This document shows positions 12,901 through 25,539 of a DNA stretch of 64,000 nt, one piece after another (the stretch's first letter is position 1; each line of letters opens with the position of its first letter). This DNA is from Ascidia mentula (Eukaryota > Chordata > Ascidiacea > Phlebobranchia > Ascidiidae). The position numbers were made by a program, and so were the translations under genes. The stretch lies in the NCBI GenBank assembly GCA_947561715.1, contig OX387205.1, forward strand, positions 7,445,001 through 7,509,000, written 5' to 3'. Under the pieces are notes generated by a model that was given only the letters and a program-made list of their open reading frames with translations, was not told where the DNA came from and did no database searches.

Positions 12901-15900
12901 TTGCGCTATGAGAACAAACAAAAATGTACATTATGTGGTATACATATACTTTTGGCATATAATACTTTAAAATCAATCTATATTGCAGCAACAGAACAAT
13001 ATTTGTGGCCTAGTTATGTTTCAAATTACCAGTATTTTAAAATTATCTTTTTGTAGATATTATTCCTTTTTTAATGTATGTTTATTTTATTGTTGGAAAT
13101 GTAATATATTATTCTTGCCAGATATGAACTTTTTAATGATCTGTATCATCGATTTCTATTGTCACCAAAGACTAGCATGAAATGTATGTGTCTTCAAGCC
13201 ATGTCAATTGTGTATGCGAGATACTGGGAAGACATTGGTCCATTCAATGATACAAAATACATTGTTGGAATGCTTGAACGGGTAAACTGATTTTTTGTAG
13301 GTGCAAAATACTTTATATGCTAAAGCTAAGAAATAGATAATTAGCATTGTGATTATGCAGATGTTTAAACACAACTGCGTTTTTCATCATGTTGCAAAAA
13401 TAAGCTGACTGTGATACTGTGTGTAAAGGCAAATGCAGATAGACAAAGTTGAGTAAAACTGATGATGATGCAGTTGCATTTAAAACACCAACGCACTTAC
13501 AATGTTAATCAGCAATTATAAAAAAATATATATTACTGGTAAAAAATGTTTTATGTTTCTCATGTTTTGTTTTGGCAGTGTTTGGATTTAACAGAGAGAG
13601 ATCGGCTTGTGCTCTTTTTTGAAAAATTAATAAAACACAAGGTAAAAAACCTGAATTTTACTATGGTGTATACTGTAATTAGGTTTTTCGCTGTTATTTA
13701 TGGTATATGGTATTACCCACAATTTTGTACAGATGATATATTTTTGTGCAGCGAAACATGAAGGAAATAATTGATGCAAATGGAATAAAGGCATTTGTAG
13801 AGCTGTTGAGTCTCGCCCACCTACATATCAGTAGAGCACATGTTCCCACACAGCGAAATGTCATTGAAGCATCAGCAGAAATGCTGTCTCGCGATGGTGA
13901 GAAAGAATGGTACTTTGGAAATAAAGAAAAGGAAAGGCTTGGTCCATACAGTTTCCAAGAGGTATAAGTTTATATTTGCAGGAATTTAGAAACACAAATA
14001 ATTTCCAGTCCTTTACGTCAGTGTTTATTTACAGTTGTATTCTTAAGTACTGTTTTTTTATTCGAACATGTTTTAATTTACTTTTCCTTTCATACAATTG
14101 TACTGTTTTTAAACATTATTTGAAAAAATATTATTAGATGAAAGATTTTTGGCAAGATGGAATTTTAAACCCAAAAAGTAGATGTTGGGCTCAGGGAATG
14201 GATGGATGGCGTCCATTGCACTCTGTTACTCAGCTAAAGTGGTCTTTAATGGCATCAGGCCAAGCTATTTTGAATGAATCTGAGATTGCCACAACTATTT
14301 TAAATATTCTCATTTCACTGTGTCAAAATTATCCCAGTCGGTAAGTTGTGTACACTTTATTGTCTTCAACTTTAAAAATTTAAAATTTCGGCAGGGATTC
14401 GTTTGATGCTGTTGTTCGTCCAATGCCTAAAGTGAAAAGAATTTTGAGTGATGGAGTGTGTCTTCCACATTGCATTCAAGTATGTTTTAAGTGAATTTTA
14501 TCATTTTAAAGCAGTTAAATTACAGTGATTAAGGTTTTTGCCCTATTTAATTTTGTTATATACAAATAATAATGCAACCAAACATTTTTTTCAGATACTT
14601 CTGACATTTGATCCAATACTTGTTGAAAAAACATCTGTTTTACTTTTACATGCCATGGACAACAATCCTGTCTTTTCAAAAATATATTTAACTGGTAAGA
14701 AAAAGTTGAACTTCAATCCAAAATTGATCCAAATGTACAACCTCCAACAAAAAATTCTCTTGCACTTTATTTGATCACAATTTTGAACTTAACCTTAAAA
14801 ACTTAATTAATGTGTACACATAAATGCAATAAATAATGTTAGGAGCAAGCATTGATTACCCAAGATGCTTTAACAAATATATACATTTTTTATTTTAGGC
14901 GTGTTTTTCTTTGTTTTGATGTATACTGGATCCAACATCTTACCAATAGCAAAATTTTTAAAGTATTTGCACTTAAAACAAGCTTTCCGTTCTGATGAGG
15001 TATTTTATTAAAGTGGTGAAATGGATGTGTTTTCTTACCAATTTATACTATAAAAAGTTAAAAAAAAATAAACAAAAGAAGTGATTATTTGTTTTTATTG
15101 CAGAAAATGTCACACATGTTATCTTCAAGCATTCTTGGAGCATTATTTCCTGAGGCTATGATTCATTATCTTGAAAATCATGGACCAGAAAAGTTTTCAG
15201 AGATATTTCTTGGTGATTTTGATACACCAGAAGCAATTTGGAATGGAGAAATGAGGTATGGTGTAGTAACTGTAAAAGACCAGATGACAAACAGTCCTTT
15301 ATTTCTAATGGTAACTGTATTTATCATTTTAGGCGCTACATGATAGAAAAAATAGCTGTTCACATAGCTGATTTCACACCAAGACTGTATTGTAATGTCA
15401 GGGCTGTGTATCAGTATGTTCCAATACCAAAAATCAGTTACCCTCAACTTGAAGAAGAACTGTTCTGCAATATATATTATCTGCGTCATTTGTGCGATGA
15501 AACTAAATTTCCTGATTGGCCAATAATGAATCCAATTGAATTACTGAAGGATGTTTTGTTGTTGTGGAAAAATGAAGTTGAAAAAAAGCCATTAAATATG
15601 TCTTATGAAGAAGCCTGTTCTGTACTTCATTTGTCGCCTGACAAGGCACCGTAAGTAGTTCATTACAAATGCCTATCAATGTCATTTATAATATAAAAAA
15701 GCATTTGAGTAATGCAGAAGTGTTTCTGTTGCATGACAAGGCAACACCACCACATGGTAAGGGTGGGTATGTTGTGGTCCAGATACACTTTGAATCCAGT
15801 TTCGCTGCATTGCCAGTAATGGCCTTGGCAGTGGGCCTTGTCATGCGATATAATAAAACACATCTGTGTTGTCTGATTACGGTGATAGAGATCCCCCAAC

Positions 15901-18900
15901 TTAAATGTGATGGTTACCTGGCAAATTAAGCAATTGTGTACCAGTGTATTTTGACCACAATAATACCCTCTCTAACTGCTAATCTCCTGTAGCTCAGTTG
16001 GGCAGGCATAAGTGTGGTGCAAAATATATGCACTTTCAAGAAATACACAATAATAGACCAGAATATTAAAAATATGTACTAGCAGTAGTAAAACATTCAC
16101 AAAAAACTGCACTATTACATTTTTTTAATTTAATGCAACTATGGCTCTGTAAATACATATAAAAATTCACAGTGATTTATTAGCAAGAAAACTTTTTACA
16201 TTCTCATTTTTTTTATGTTTCACAACTGTATCACACTTTCAGGTTTCATGAGGGTCAAATTCGAAAAGCATACTTCCGCATGGCCCAGAAATATCACCCA
16301 GACAAAAATCCAGAAGGCAGGGTTAGTACAGTTGTATTTGAAATTGTTTTGTACTACATTTTTTTAACAAAATTTTCTTTAGGAAATATTTGAAACTGTA
16401 AACAAGGCATATGAATTTTTGTGTTCTAAAAAAAGGAAAAACTTAAGTGGACCAGATCCATGCAACATTCTCCTTGTGTTAAAAACACAAAGTATTTTAT
16501 TCAAACGATATAAAGAAGGTAATACCACTTTATATTTTTACTTAAACATTTAAACTTGTAAAATATTGCTGTGTTCAAAAGAGTTGGCACCTTACAAATA
16601 TGCTGGATTTCCTGCTCTCATCAAGACCATCCGCATGGAAACTGAAGATTCTCAATTGTTCAGTAAATCAGAACCTGTTTTAGCTGAAGCAACCGAGCTT
16701 GCTTTTCATGTTGTTAATTGTTCTGCACTTAATGCCCAAGAACTACGCAGAGAAAGTGGCATAGAGGTTGTATTTCACTTAATACAGTGTTTATATATTG
16801 AGCTAAACTAATTGTCTGTGTACCTCATGTAGGTACTGCAAGAGGCGTTTTCAAGATGCATATCCCTTCTTTCTTCAACAACTAATATTAATGACTTACC
16901 AACAAGAGTTTGTTTACATGCTGTCAAAATTTTTTCCGTCTCTGCTGAATTTGAAGAATGTCGAGAAAAATTTATGAATAGTAATGTTATCATAAATGGA
17001 TTATCTCAAATACTTCATTACAAAGTAAGTTTATTTTGCACTTTAGCATGTACACACACTTTATTTATTTGTTAAAATGCAGCAGAACATTTATCAAAAA
17101 CTTTCATCAAAACGTTGTTGGTCAAAAAACATGTTGGTGGAAATCACCTAAATTCTATCTTAAAATGTGTTTTATTTTTAATAATTGGAAAGCATCTTTA
17201 TTTATATTTTGTTTGTGTTTAAAATTGAACTGAAGGTTAACTTGTGTCACGTGAAAGAAGTGTTCCTGGTTAGGTAGATTTCATGAAGTAAAAACATTTT
17301 ATTGCTGTTTGAAAGCAAGTTATATTTTTCTGGAATTTAATTCCCATTTAAAATTTTAACTTTCATTGTCAAATTTGAATATTATTTCTTAAATATTTCA
17401 TTATTATTAAATATTTATGAATGTTTAACACAAACATGGTTTGGTTTTATAATGGAGAAGAAAATAGAACACTGTAAGTATTTTCACAAGGATATGTGAC
17501 ATTACATTGTAAGGGGTCCTAGTTTAGCAAAAGGAACCTGCAATATACCGACAATCCCACAAAAATTTTCCTCACCATGTAGCCGTGATAATAAACATTG
17601 TGTGTTCAAAATTCATACAGCAAAAGAATGACAACCCTTTCCAGAATACTTGTTATGCAATGGCATTCAAGACAAAGTTATTGATACCAACTAGTTTTGT
17701 CAGTATGTAGTTTGCCGGCAAAAGGCAGGAATATTTGACTGTAGTTTGCAAGAAAAGGCTTAACAATGTTGGGTATCCCAACTTTTAACAAACAAAACAT
17801 GACAGTGTTTTCAAATGTAGAAAAATGCAAAATAAAAAAAACGTTTGTTATTCACAAAAGCATCAAAAATTAACCTGTGTCAAAACAATGAGTAGTTTAA
17901 AAATGTTTAGTCTATTGGTAAAAGTGGGCCACCATTAGTAAGTCAACATAGTTACCAAAATAATTTGTAAATGTTTATTCCAGAACCTGCCACAGCTATG
18001 TTGTGTTGCAACAAACTGTGTTAGTGCCTTTGCAGTTGATGAAGCATTACAAACACAGCTATATAAAGCAGGTGTTGTTTGGAGTTTAACAAATTTTCTC
18101 TTTGAATATGATTTCACATTGGAAGAAAGTGGAATTCAAAAAAGTGGTGAAACAAATCAACAGGTGTGTTTACAAATATTTTTAAAATGGACTTATTTAA
18201 TGATATAAAAAATCTAATTATTTATTTCAAATACAGTGTAGTTTTGCATTTGCTTCAAATAAAGCTGTCAAATCATATCAAGTAATTATTAGCCACAAAT
18301 TTAAACCGTAAACTTTTAAAATGTTTTTTTTTTATATTAAACTTTTTAAATATGTAATTCACATAAGTTTTGCTGTTGCTCCTGATGTTATACAACTTGT
18401 ATTGCATTTTATTGACATGTTAATGTTTTTGTAATTAGGAAATGTTGAACAAGTTGGCAAGACTCAGCATTAACTCCTTGGCATCCTTGGCTGGATATGT
18501 TAAGCCTGATAGTATTAATCCATTGGTGCACAAGACTTTTTGTTCACTTGTAACTCCTTTTTTGGCCAAACAAGTTGCAATGGGAAAATATTCTGAGGTA
18601 TGATAAAATAGCAACTATTTATTTATATACTTGACAAATGTTTGTACCAATGCAGACTTTAAAGTTACTAAACAGTAACACAAGAAATCCATATTTACTT
18701 TGGAACAATGAAACCAGAATCGAAATACGTGACTTTCTTGTAAATCAACAACAAAATGGAAGGAATGTAAGTTTGAAGTATGCTTTTTTAAAACAGTATG
18801 AAAATGTGCTGTAAATAAAGATAAGAATACAAGAATACATCAAAAATGTTTTTGCAGGAGGACTTTGATCCGTTTGTTGGAATAGATTTTGTTTTTGAAG

Positions 18901-21900
18901 CTCATCGAAATGAATTAATCATAGGAGACATTTTTGTAAATGTTTATAATGAACAGCCTTTGTTTACCATTGAGGTATGTATTTAACTTTTATTATGGTT
19001 ATTGTAGTGATTTTCAAACAACTTGTTTTGCAGGAACCAAAAGAGTTCGGTTCAAAGTTAATTGCCTTTCTTAGATCACAGGCAGAGGTGATTTTTTTTG
19101 AATGTTGGTAATCTTCATCTCATTTAAATTTTTGTTTAGAAATTGTTTAGTCAAATTGCGTTAATGAAGCACCAAGAAAATGGTATTGAGACAAATAGGG
19201 AAAATATGTGTACAGACATATCAGGCAAAATGTTGCATAATTGCCATGGCTCTTTACTGGCATTATGCAATGTCATCAGGAATAATCCAGGTATGTAATG
19301 ATTTACCCATATTTCCACCAACAAAAATTGGGCAAGTTAAACTTATCTTTATATTCTAGGGATAGAATCAATTTGTATCGGAAGCTTTAAGATGTTGACA
19401 TCATTCCTTCGTCTTGAAAATACACCAAAAATACATTGCCAGGTTTTGGATGTAAGTTACTTAAAGGAAATGACTTCTTTCTCTATTTAAATGTTTTAAG
19501 CATTTTTAGTTCTTCTGACTATAAGTTAAAATTATGACATTACAATAAGCTGTTTATGCTTTCAATATTTGAACTGTGAAATGATGCTTGAGTAATGTTT
19601 GACAAGATTTTACAAATCTATTGTGGACATTTAAATTGAAAATTTGCTGTTTAGATATTACTTCAGGTGACAAGCAACCAACTTTGTGTTGAGAACATTG
19701 CTGATTCACAAGTTGTCATTCCACTTCTATTGGTTTTATTTTCCTCCCCTGTAGCATCACCAGCAACTTTACAGATTTTTTATGCAATGACTTCTAATAC
19801 AAAAATAATCAAACAAATATTTGAAAAAGGTGTTAAACATTTGGAAAAATAAAGATATTACATTCACTATATTTCACATAATTTTGTCCTTATAGGTGGA
19901 ACATTATATGTTTTGAACCTTTTTTGCAATGGATCTGAAATTGAGTTACGAGTGCAAGCAGCAGACTTATTTGCAAAAATGACATCTGATAAACTGTTTG
20001 GCCCAAAGGTTACCTTTGTGTACGCATATTAATTGTTCAGGTTTTTACAGCAAAAATTTTAACAGGTTTCTAGGGTTTTGTATAAGTTTTTGCCTCGTAT
20101 ATTCATGGATGCAATGAAAGACTCACCAGAGGCAGCTGTTCATATGTTTGATGGAAATCATGAAAATCCAGAACTAATTTGGAATGAATCATCAAGAGAA
20201 GTGGTTAAACAGGGTCTTCAGGACATGACATTTGAGTAAGAGATGACTTTGCATTTCCATATTAGGCAAAAGTAAAAAAATGTTTTTAAAATGTGTCGGT
20301 CTTTGTGTACAGCAAGGAGCATTGGATTTGGGTTGGAACAGCTTTTCAATTCAAGAATATTATACAATACTTTTATTTATTTTTGATGCCAATATTTTGT
20401 ATTGTAGCATGCTAAGGTGGACAGCAAAGTATCATTTCCAAATATTCTAGATTTAATTTGTCCATAACTAGCTATTTTTTGTGTCTTTAAAGACTATTTA
20501 TATTTTGTGATTTTTCAAAGATTGTCCAATAAGCATAAAGCTGGAAAAGATGAGCAATGGAGCCTTCCCAATGACCTTGAACCATTGTATAATTCATCTG
20601 ATTCAACAGAAATCATGGTAAGATTTAAAGTAAATGAGACCTTGTATCAGAGAATATTAACAAGAACTCTAGCAATTAAATTTTCCTCAGTGACAGTAAA
20701 TACATATTTTCCATTGCTTTCTGATTTTTATTAAACCTTTTCAATAAGCGCTAATTTTGTCATTGAAGCCTCACTTTTTCAGTGTCTCAATCGCTATGAA
20801 AGGCACAAATTAGACAATATTTTTGTTTTAAAAAATTGTGAGGTCATATTTCTTACATTTATAAAATTACCCCACTTTTAATGAAACTGCTTTGAAGAAA
20901 TAACAAAGTTCATAAAATATGTTTTTGTTCGCTTTCTACATTCTGACTTAATTTTTAGGTTGGTGGAGTGTTTCTTCGCTTATTTGTTGCACAGCCTGGA
21001 TGGGTCTTAAGAAATCCTAAGGATTTTACAGTTGCCATTATGGACAAGTTTTTGGCAATTATATCCCTTGAACGTCCAAATGTATGTCTATGATTAAACT
21101 CCTTAAATTCATTGATTACAAAGCTTCTTACAGGTTGAACAACTTGAGATTGTTACTCAGTCAATATGTTGTCTTTTTTCATCTCAACCTTTGTTAGCTG
21201 AACACATTCCGGTTCTTGGGCATCTTCCATCTGTTTTTCAAAAGATGCTGTGCCAAAATGATGCCATTCACAAAAGTTGCATTTTGGTTATTCATGTTCT
21301 TTCAAGCAATGAGGTTTTAAATTCATTTTTTATTGCATTAAGAACAAATTGCACATATTAAAATTTCCTGATCTAGCCAGTTCTAGGTAATAGCCAAAAC
21401 GTTCTGCTCAGGCATTGACTGATAGATTCTTTTATGTCTAACTAATTGCATTACTATACATGCACTGCAAGAAAGGCATATTGTTTCTGAAATAAAGGGT
21501 ACTGCTTTTGACCCCACCAGCATTAATTTCAGAGCTGTGTTCAAACATATGGCAACTTTGATTGCATCAAACCTCTAATGTATGCAATGAAAAGTAGACC
21601 AGATATGCTGGGATATGCCTGTGAAACACTTCACAAGCTATTTTCTGTTTCTGCTGGTTCTAAGCTAATGCAACAGGTTAGTCAATGTTTTGAGCATGCT
21701 TACATTTTTCAAATCAGTTAACAAAGTATGTATGTATAGGTTGTTCAGTGCAACCTTGTAAGTTATTTATTGGAGTTATTGGAAGGTGTTGGAATGGATG
21801 GAGTAGAAAACATACAATCTGCAAAGGCTCAAATTGTCAAAACTTTAAAGGCAATGACCAATTATGGGGAATGTGGTGAAATGGTAAGGTATTTGCATTT

Positions 21901-22366
21901 GCTAATATTTGTAAATAATTATTATACTTGCACTTTTTTTTATAAAATTAAGTTACTAGTCACAAAAAAGCAATGTTCTCTGCACAGATTCAAAATCAGC
22001 TGGACAAATCACGTGTGTGGTCAATTTACAAAGACCAACGTCATGACTTGTTTATTAGTTCTTCTACTGTAGCGGGATATTTGACAGGTTGGAAAATAAA
22101 TCGTATGGTTTGCCCTATTAGCAACCACATGAAGCCCTGTATACTAAATGATAAAAAAATAACCACAGTTGCTTAGAATGAAGTCTGTGGAGGCTGAACA
22201 TAATTCAGTAACACAACACCCACATTTAGCAAAAAAAAGGCCAAACTATATAGAATTCACATTGAATTTCAAAAGTAAACAGGATATGTTTTTTGCAGCT
22301 GGACCAAATGTTGCTGGTTACTTGACAGCTGCTTCAGATACTCCGGCAAATTTAGACTCTTCCTAA
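910..22366 (+). CDS. DNAJC13: DNAJC13 / RME-8 endosomal J-domain protein
   Basis: Large peripheral membrane protein of early endosomes. It recruits and stimulates Hsc70 through its J domain and acts in clathrin removal and retromer/WASH sorting. The 53 joined exons give 6684 nt (2227 aa plus stop; human 2243) and align throughout. Start ATG 910 begins the conserved N terminus. Visible features are a GYF-type segment from K966-E-W-Y-F, the J domain with HPD at 1323-1325, and four IWN repeats at 767, 1193, 1630 (LWN) and 1924. Intron 9 is GC-AG. Exons: 910-977, 2237-2312, 5064-5213, 5327-5425, 5678-5767, 6101-6151, 6449-6652, 6976-7071, 7421-7579, 7764-7915, 7983-8077, 8522-8618, 8730-8829, 8896-9003, 9921-10076, 10279-10386, 10741-10887, 11084-11179, 11242-11295, 11373-11533, 11728-11773, 11858-11965, 12106-12206, 13122-13281, 13579-13641, 13752-13961, 14138-14340, 14395-14479, 14595-14694, 14899-14999, 15104-15255, 15333-15650, 16243-16321, 16383-16518, 16582-16766, 16833-17024, 17984-18163, 18439-18597, 18656-18766, 18858-18974, 19034-19087, 19140-19290, 19360-19451, 19655-19829, 19896-20008, 20066-20235, 20521-20617, 20959-21081, 21134-21313, 21533-21676, 21740-21883, 21988-22087, 22299-22366. 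Confidence 0.97.
1493..1680. mobile_element. Short inverted-repeat element rich in CCGCGCA motifs
   Basis: Lies in DNAJC13 intron 1. The ends are inverted repeats: 'accagactggaaa' at 1493-1505 against the complement of 1667-1679, one mismatch. The interior carries about five copies of a CCGCGCA-type motif in either orientation, including a perfect 28-bp palindrome at 1513-1540. No coding capacity. It looks like a non-autonomous miniature element, far richer in CpG than its surroundings. Confidence 0.6.
2884..2997. repeat. Perfect 37-bp inverted repeat (hairpin element)
   Basis: Arms 2884-2920 and 2961-2997 are exact reverse complements separated by 40 bp, inside DNAJC13 intron 2. The core of the arm (about 22 bp) recurs at 25238-25259 in SPRING1 intron 1, so this is a dispersed element and not a chance hairpin. 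The short ORFs spanning it are by-products of the repeat. Confidence 0.7.
3814..4704. mobile_element. 891-bp element with perfect 34-bp terminal inverted repeats
   Basis: Inserted in DNAJC13 intron 2. Termini 3814-3847 and 4671-4704 are exact reverse complements over 34 bp. A 12-bp string ('acaggttattgt') occurs just outside the left end near 3803 and again near 4771, so the true right boundary or target duplication may lie about 70 bp further out. The interior has one minus-strand ORF (4343-4663), described separately. Confidence 0.7.
4343..4663 (-). pseudogene. 106-codon ORF inside the 34-bp TIR element; possible GIY-YIG-like remnant
   Basis: The only sizeable ORF in the element. The pattern of conserved-looking residues (an N-H-[YF]-L-K segment followed by a short spacer, then a D-L-W-x-x-R-x-x-x-x-I-N-V-Q tail) reminds me of the C-terminal part of GIY-YIG endonuclease-like domains found in animal retroelements. 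The catalytic GIY..YIG part is not visible, so at most this is a fragment. The assignment is weak; it may be an unrelated or non-coding ORF. Confidence 0.25.
7580..7763 (+). other. DNAJC13: GC-AG intron of DNAJC13 (intron 9)
   Basis: The exon ends ...tgtgtcaag and the intron opens gcaagt; it closes at ...gtggccag before atgttacc. Conserved protein sequence on both sides (I-C-V-K then M-L-P-T-D-K-G) fixes both boundaries in phase 0, and no GT donor nearby keeps the frame. Confidence 0.85.
15990..16001 (+). other. Pol III A-box-like motif in DNAJC13 intron 32
   Basis: TAGCTCAGTTGG matches the tRNA A-box consensus exactly and is preceded by 'ctcctg', as in tRNA-derived SINE heads. No B box follows at tRNA spacing and no cloverleaf can be drawn, so this is at best a truncated SINE head. 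A 12-bp inverted repeat (15730-15741 against 15836-15847) lies just upstream. Confidence 0.3.
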
Positions 22367-22549
22367 CTATTATAAAACTGCTTAATTGAAACCAACTTCA
22401 TGTCCTTTCTTGATTGTCATATGCAAATGTAAGTTTTATTTTAAAATGTCTTGCAACGCAATATTATTCATGTGAAGCCAAGGGCAAGGAGTTGATTTTC
22501 TGCAGTTACATCATTTTGTTTACTTTATACAATTCATTCCTGTGCAATC

Positions 22550-22555
22550 AATAAA
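22550..22555 (+). other. Polyadenylation signal for DNAJC13
   Basis: AATAAA lies 184 bp after the DNAJC13 stop codon and is the nearest canonical signal downstream. Confidence 0.6.
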
Positions 22556-23655
22556 ACATTGTTTTCACATAAAATTGTTTGATAGATGAGGCCCAATCTT
22601 TTACATTACATTCCTTCTTGACTGTTTTCCAAAAGAAATTCATTGGGACCGAATTGGTCAAGGCGTTTGTTGAGTAGCTTGGAAAATATAATATCCTATA
22701 AACAGGGAGAAACAGTAAAAGCAACTAATTTTATGTCAGTGTTTAATTATAAATAAAAAGACTGGCAGTTAAGCAGCAACTAATTTTGGCCTGTCTTAAA
22801 ACCACAAATAAGATGTTCTTTCTGTAAAATCAGATTCAACCAAATTTTTGGCAGTAGTTAGATGGCTAAAATTACGATGTATGTTACCACATGATTAGAA
22901 ATACAAATATTGTGTCTTTTAGAGAATGTTTTTTAAAAACCACCACAAAAAACAAGATTAGATTTTTTTAATAGACTGCATGTTCGGTTATGTACAAAAA
23001 TTTAGTTTTAAAACTTTCCAAGCTTCAGCTCGTCCCTCTGTTCTGGCTCCATAAGTTATACTGTGCATAAATAGCAACACTTATTTTGTTGAATGTGCAT
23101 TGAAGGGTGAAAATAACCACCGTTTAGTTGGGTTTTGCAGCTCCAAGTTTAGCTCAGTACACAGAAGGCCCAAGTGGTATGCCAAAGGTAGTCGACCTCG
23201 GCAACATCAAATCAAAAGACTTGCATAGTACTGATATTAGTATACAACATAAAAAACAACTTGGCTAAACCCAAACCAGATATTTATGCATTATTAAATT
23301 AAACATATCATAACACTTAACAGACACAATAAGATTCTCTTTGCCATGACAACCTTCCAACATTTTTTTTATCGTTTGAGCAATTGACTGTTATGAGAAT
23401 ATGTTAACCAGTTTAAATGCAAATAAAACACTAAATGCAATGAAATTTTAACATTCCAATTGGGTAAAGCAAGAGGCTAGATATACAAAAATCCTGATAA
23501 CACCTCAGATGGACATGTTAAAGCAATATCTCCAAATCATGATAGCAACATAAAAAGTATTTCAGTACAATCATGAAACATAATATTATTATATTTTACC
23601 ACTGTTTAATATCTTCATGCAGATAAAAACAAAATCTTCATCAAAGAAATTATAT
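22556..23655. other. Convergent intergenic region DNAJC13 / SPRING1
   Basis: About 1.1 kb of AT-rich sequence between the two facing 3' ends. I see no exon, RNA gene or repeat. It presumably holds the SPRING1 3' UTR, but I could not pick a convincing minus-strand AATAAA close to the SPRING1 stop. Confidence 0.5.
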
Positions 23656-25409
23656 TCAAGTTATTTTTAAATCTGGAATGTTGTTTCCAAAGCAGAACTT
23701 TAGTTTTGTGTTTCTATACATGTTTTCATGTTGGACGCTGGATGATGATGTTCGACATTTTGATAAACATAATTCAAACTGGTCGTGTATCGATAGAAAC
23801 ATGGTCTGAAAAATTTGTAGTGCCTTCAGATCAGGGTTATCTTCAATTTGTTGCAAACTTACCTTATGCAATGAATTACCAGACACACGAAGTACTTTTT
23901 CGAGCAAAGACCTTTTGTTGGGCTCCATGCAACATGAAACACAATGCTCATAAATTGAACAACAATTTGATTCCACACAAGATGCACAATGATACCTTAA
24001 ACAAAAAAAAATCCTTGTAAAACAATCTTTTAGGTCAACCATGTTCTTATTCTTATTAGGTTAACCACGTTCTTAGTGTATTTATATTGTGTAAACCTAA
24101 TAAAACAATCTTTAACTGTGGGATTGCTCTTGATGTGCTTTCATGAATGTAAAAGTGTGACATGAGTCTAAAAGCTCTGTTCCAGATTATTGTATTGAAC
24201 GACATGACCTTATTATTGTCATTGTAAAAGTGAACAAATAAATTGGTAAAATCCCATGCAAAATTGTCTGATTAAGTTTCCTTAACAAAGAAAGGCTTAG
24301 GTTTAGATTTATGATTACCATGCAATTAACTGGATTGCACCACCAGCCTCATATATATACATTCATCTAAATTATTAATAATGCATACAATAATATTAAT
24401 TATAATCAGTATCCACTCAGTAAATATATATACTAACTAAATTTGAAGTAATTTTTAGCAAGTAAATTGGCACATAAATTAATTTGTGCTGTACACACAT
24501 ATAAAAAAAACTTGATTTAAAACCAACCGGATTGTTGCATTGTTGACTTGATTGCAGCAACCAGTGATTAAAACTTCATCTCTTTTGCACACATATCCAT
24601 TATCATCAGCTAGTAATGATCTGCCCTTGGCAACACATTGGTAAATTCAATTATTAGTTGCAGTTTTATATTGCACAGAAACAACGTCAAGCATTATAGT
24701 TGTATTGTTACAAACGTTTGTGAGATATAAACAAAGTTAAACATTGAACTTGTTTTTTAGAATATTTTAAATTTATGGCAAGTAATTTAAAATGTTGGTG
24801 CAAATAAGAGTTACAATATAAACACACCTATGTTCATTATCAGGAAAAGACATTGTTTCAAAATTATCAAATTGTGTTTCTTTATGAAAGTTTGTGGTTG
24901 TTACAATTTATTTAAACTGTCATAAGCTGTAAACCAAAAAACATTAGCAAGGACATGCAAAACCTGTAATGAATTCCGGCAGTGTTTTGGTTTTTCCATG
25001 TTTAAATTTGTTTCATTATTTCCAACAGTTTCTTCTGAAACGTGCCATTTAAGTTTATGTAGAACATTTTCCAACTTTACCCGATAGTCTGAAGCCTGGC
25101 GAAAAATGATTTTATTGTCATGTTCATGTAATAAACAAAAAATATATGTTCCACTCACATCAAATTAACTGTTTTGGGACAGGCATCTTATTGCTAATAA
25201 CATCCTAATAATTAGTGGTGGGTTGTATTTTTACAGAATGCCAGAAGAGCAGTACATTTCAAATTTTTAAGGAAGTACCTTACCTGTAGTAAAATCTGGT
25301 CTTTGTTAACACTTTCTGGTAGTGGTTCCACCATGTTGTACATAAAGTATAATAGTGATGTGAAAAATATGGCAAACAAGACCCACCGCTTTCGTAAGCT
25401 TTTTATCAT
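23656..25409 (-). CDS. SPRING1: SPRING1 (C12orf49), SREBP-pathway regulator
   Basis: In mammals this Golgi membrane glycoprotein supports SREBP activation by acting with the site-1 protease MBTPS1. Exons (minus): 25284-25409, 24964-25095, 24528-24625, 23656-23995, giving 696 nt and 231 aa (human 205). The N terminus has a basic L-R-K-R-W-V-L stretch, then a hydrophobic segment (about residues 8-24) like the human signal anchor. N69-E-T is a glycosylation sequon near the human N67 site. The family's cysteine-rich core is intact: G-Y-V-C, G-C-C-N, N-C-C-S-x-Y-E-x-C-V-S-C-C, and F-E-L-C-L-x-K-C-R-T-S-S. Compared with human, about 19 extra residues follow the S-L-L-E-K segment. ATG 25409 is the first methionine before the membrane segment; 'tatgtag' lies 13 nt upstream, a possible 3' splice site. 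Confidence 0.93.
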
Positions 25410-25539
25410 TTTATAAATCGCCTACATAATATTCTAAATTCTATACAGCCAAGACCAAAGAGACGCTGGTGAAAAAAAATTTTTTTTCAGTCGACAAAAC
25501 TTCAAACGCACCACTTTCGGGTTAGACAATTAAAAAATA
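25410..25539. other. SPRING1 upstream region
   Basis: Short 5' flank between the SPRING1 start codon and the foldback element at 25540. No core promoter element is evident. Any SPRING1 promoter must lie here or within the neighbouring repeat. Confidence 0.35.

Noticed and set aside
15178-15489. Minus-strand ORF of 103 codons
   Set aside because: Antisense shadow of DNAJC13 exons 31-32.
15990-16060. tRNA gene
   Set aside because: Only an A box is present; no B box or cloverleaf.
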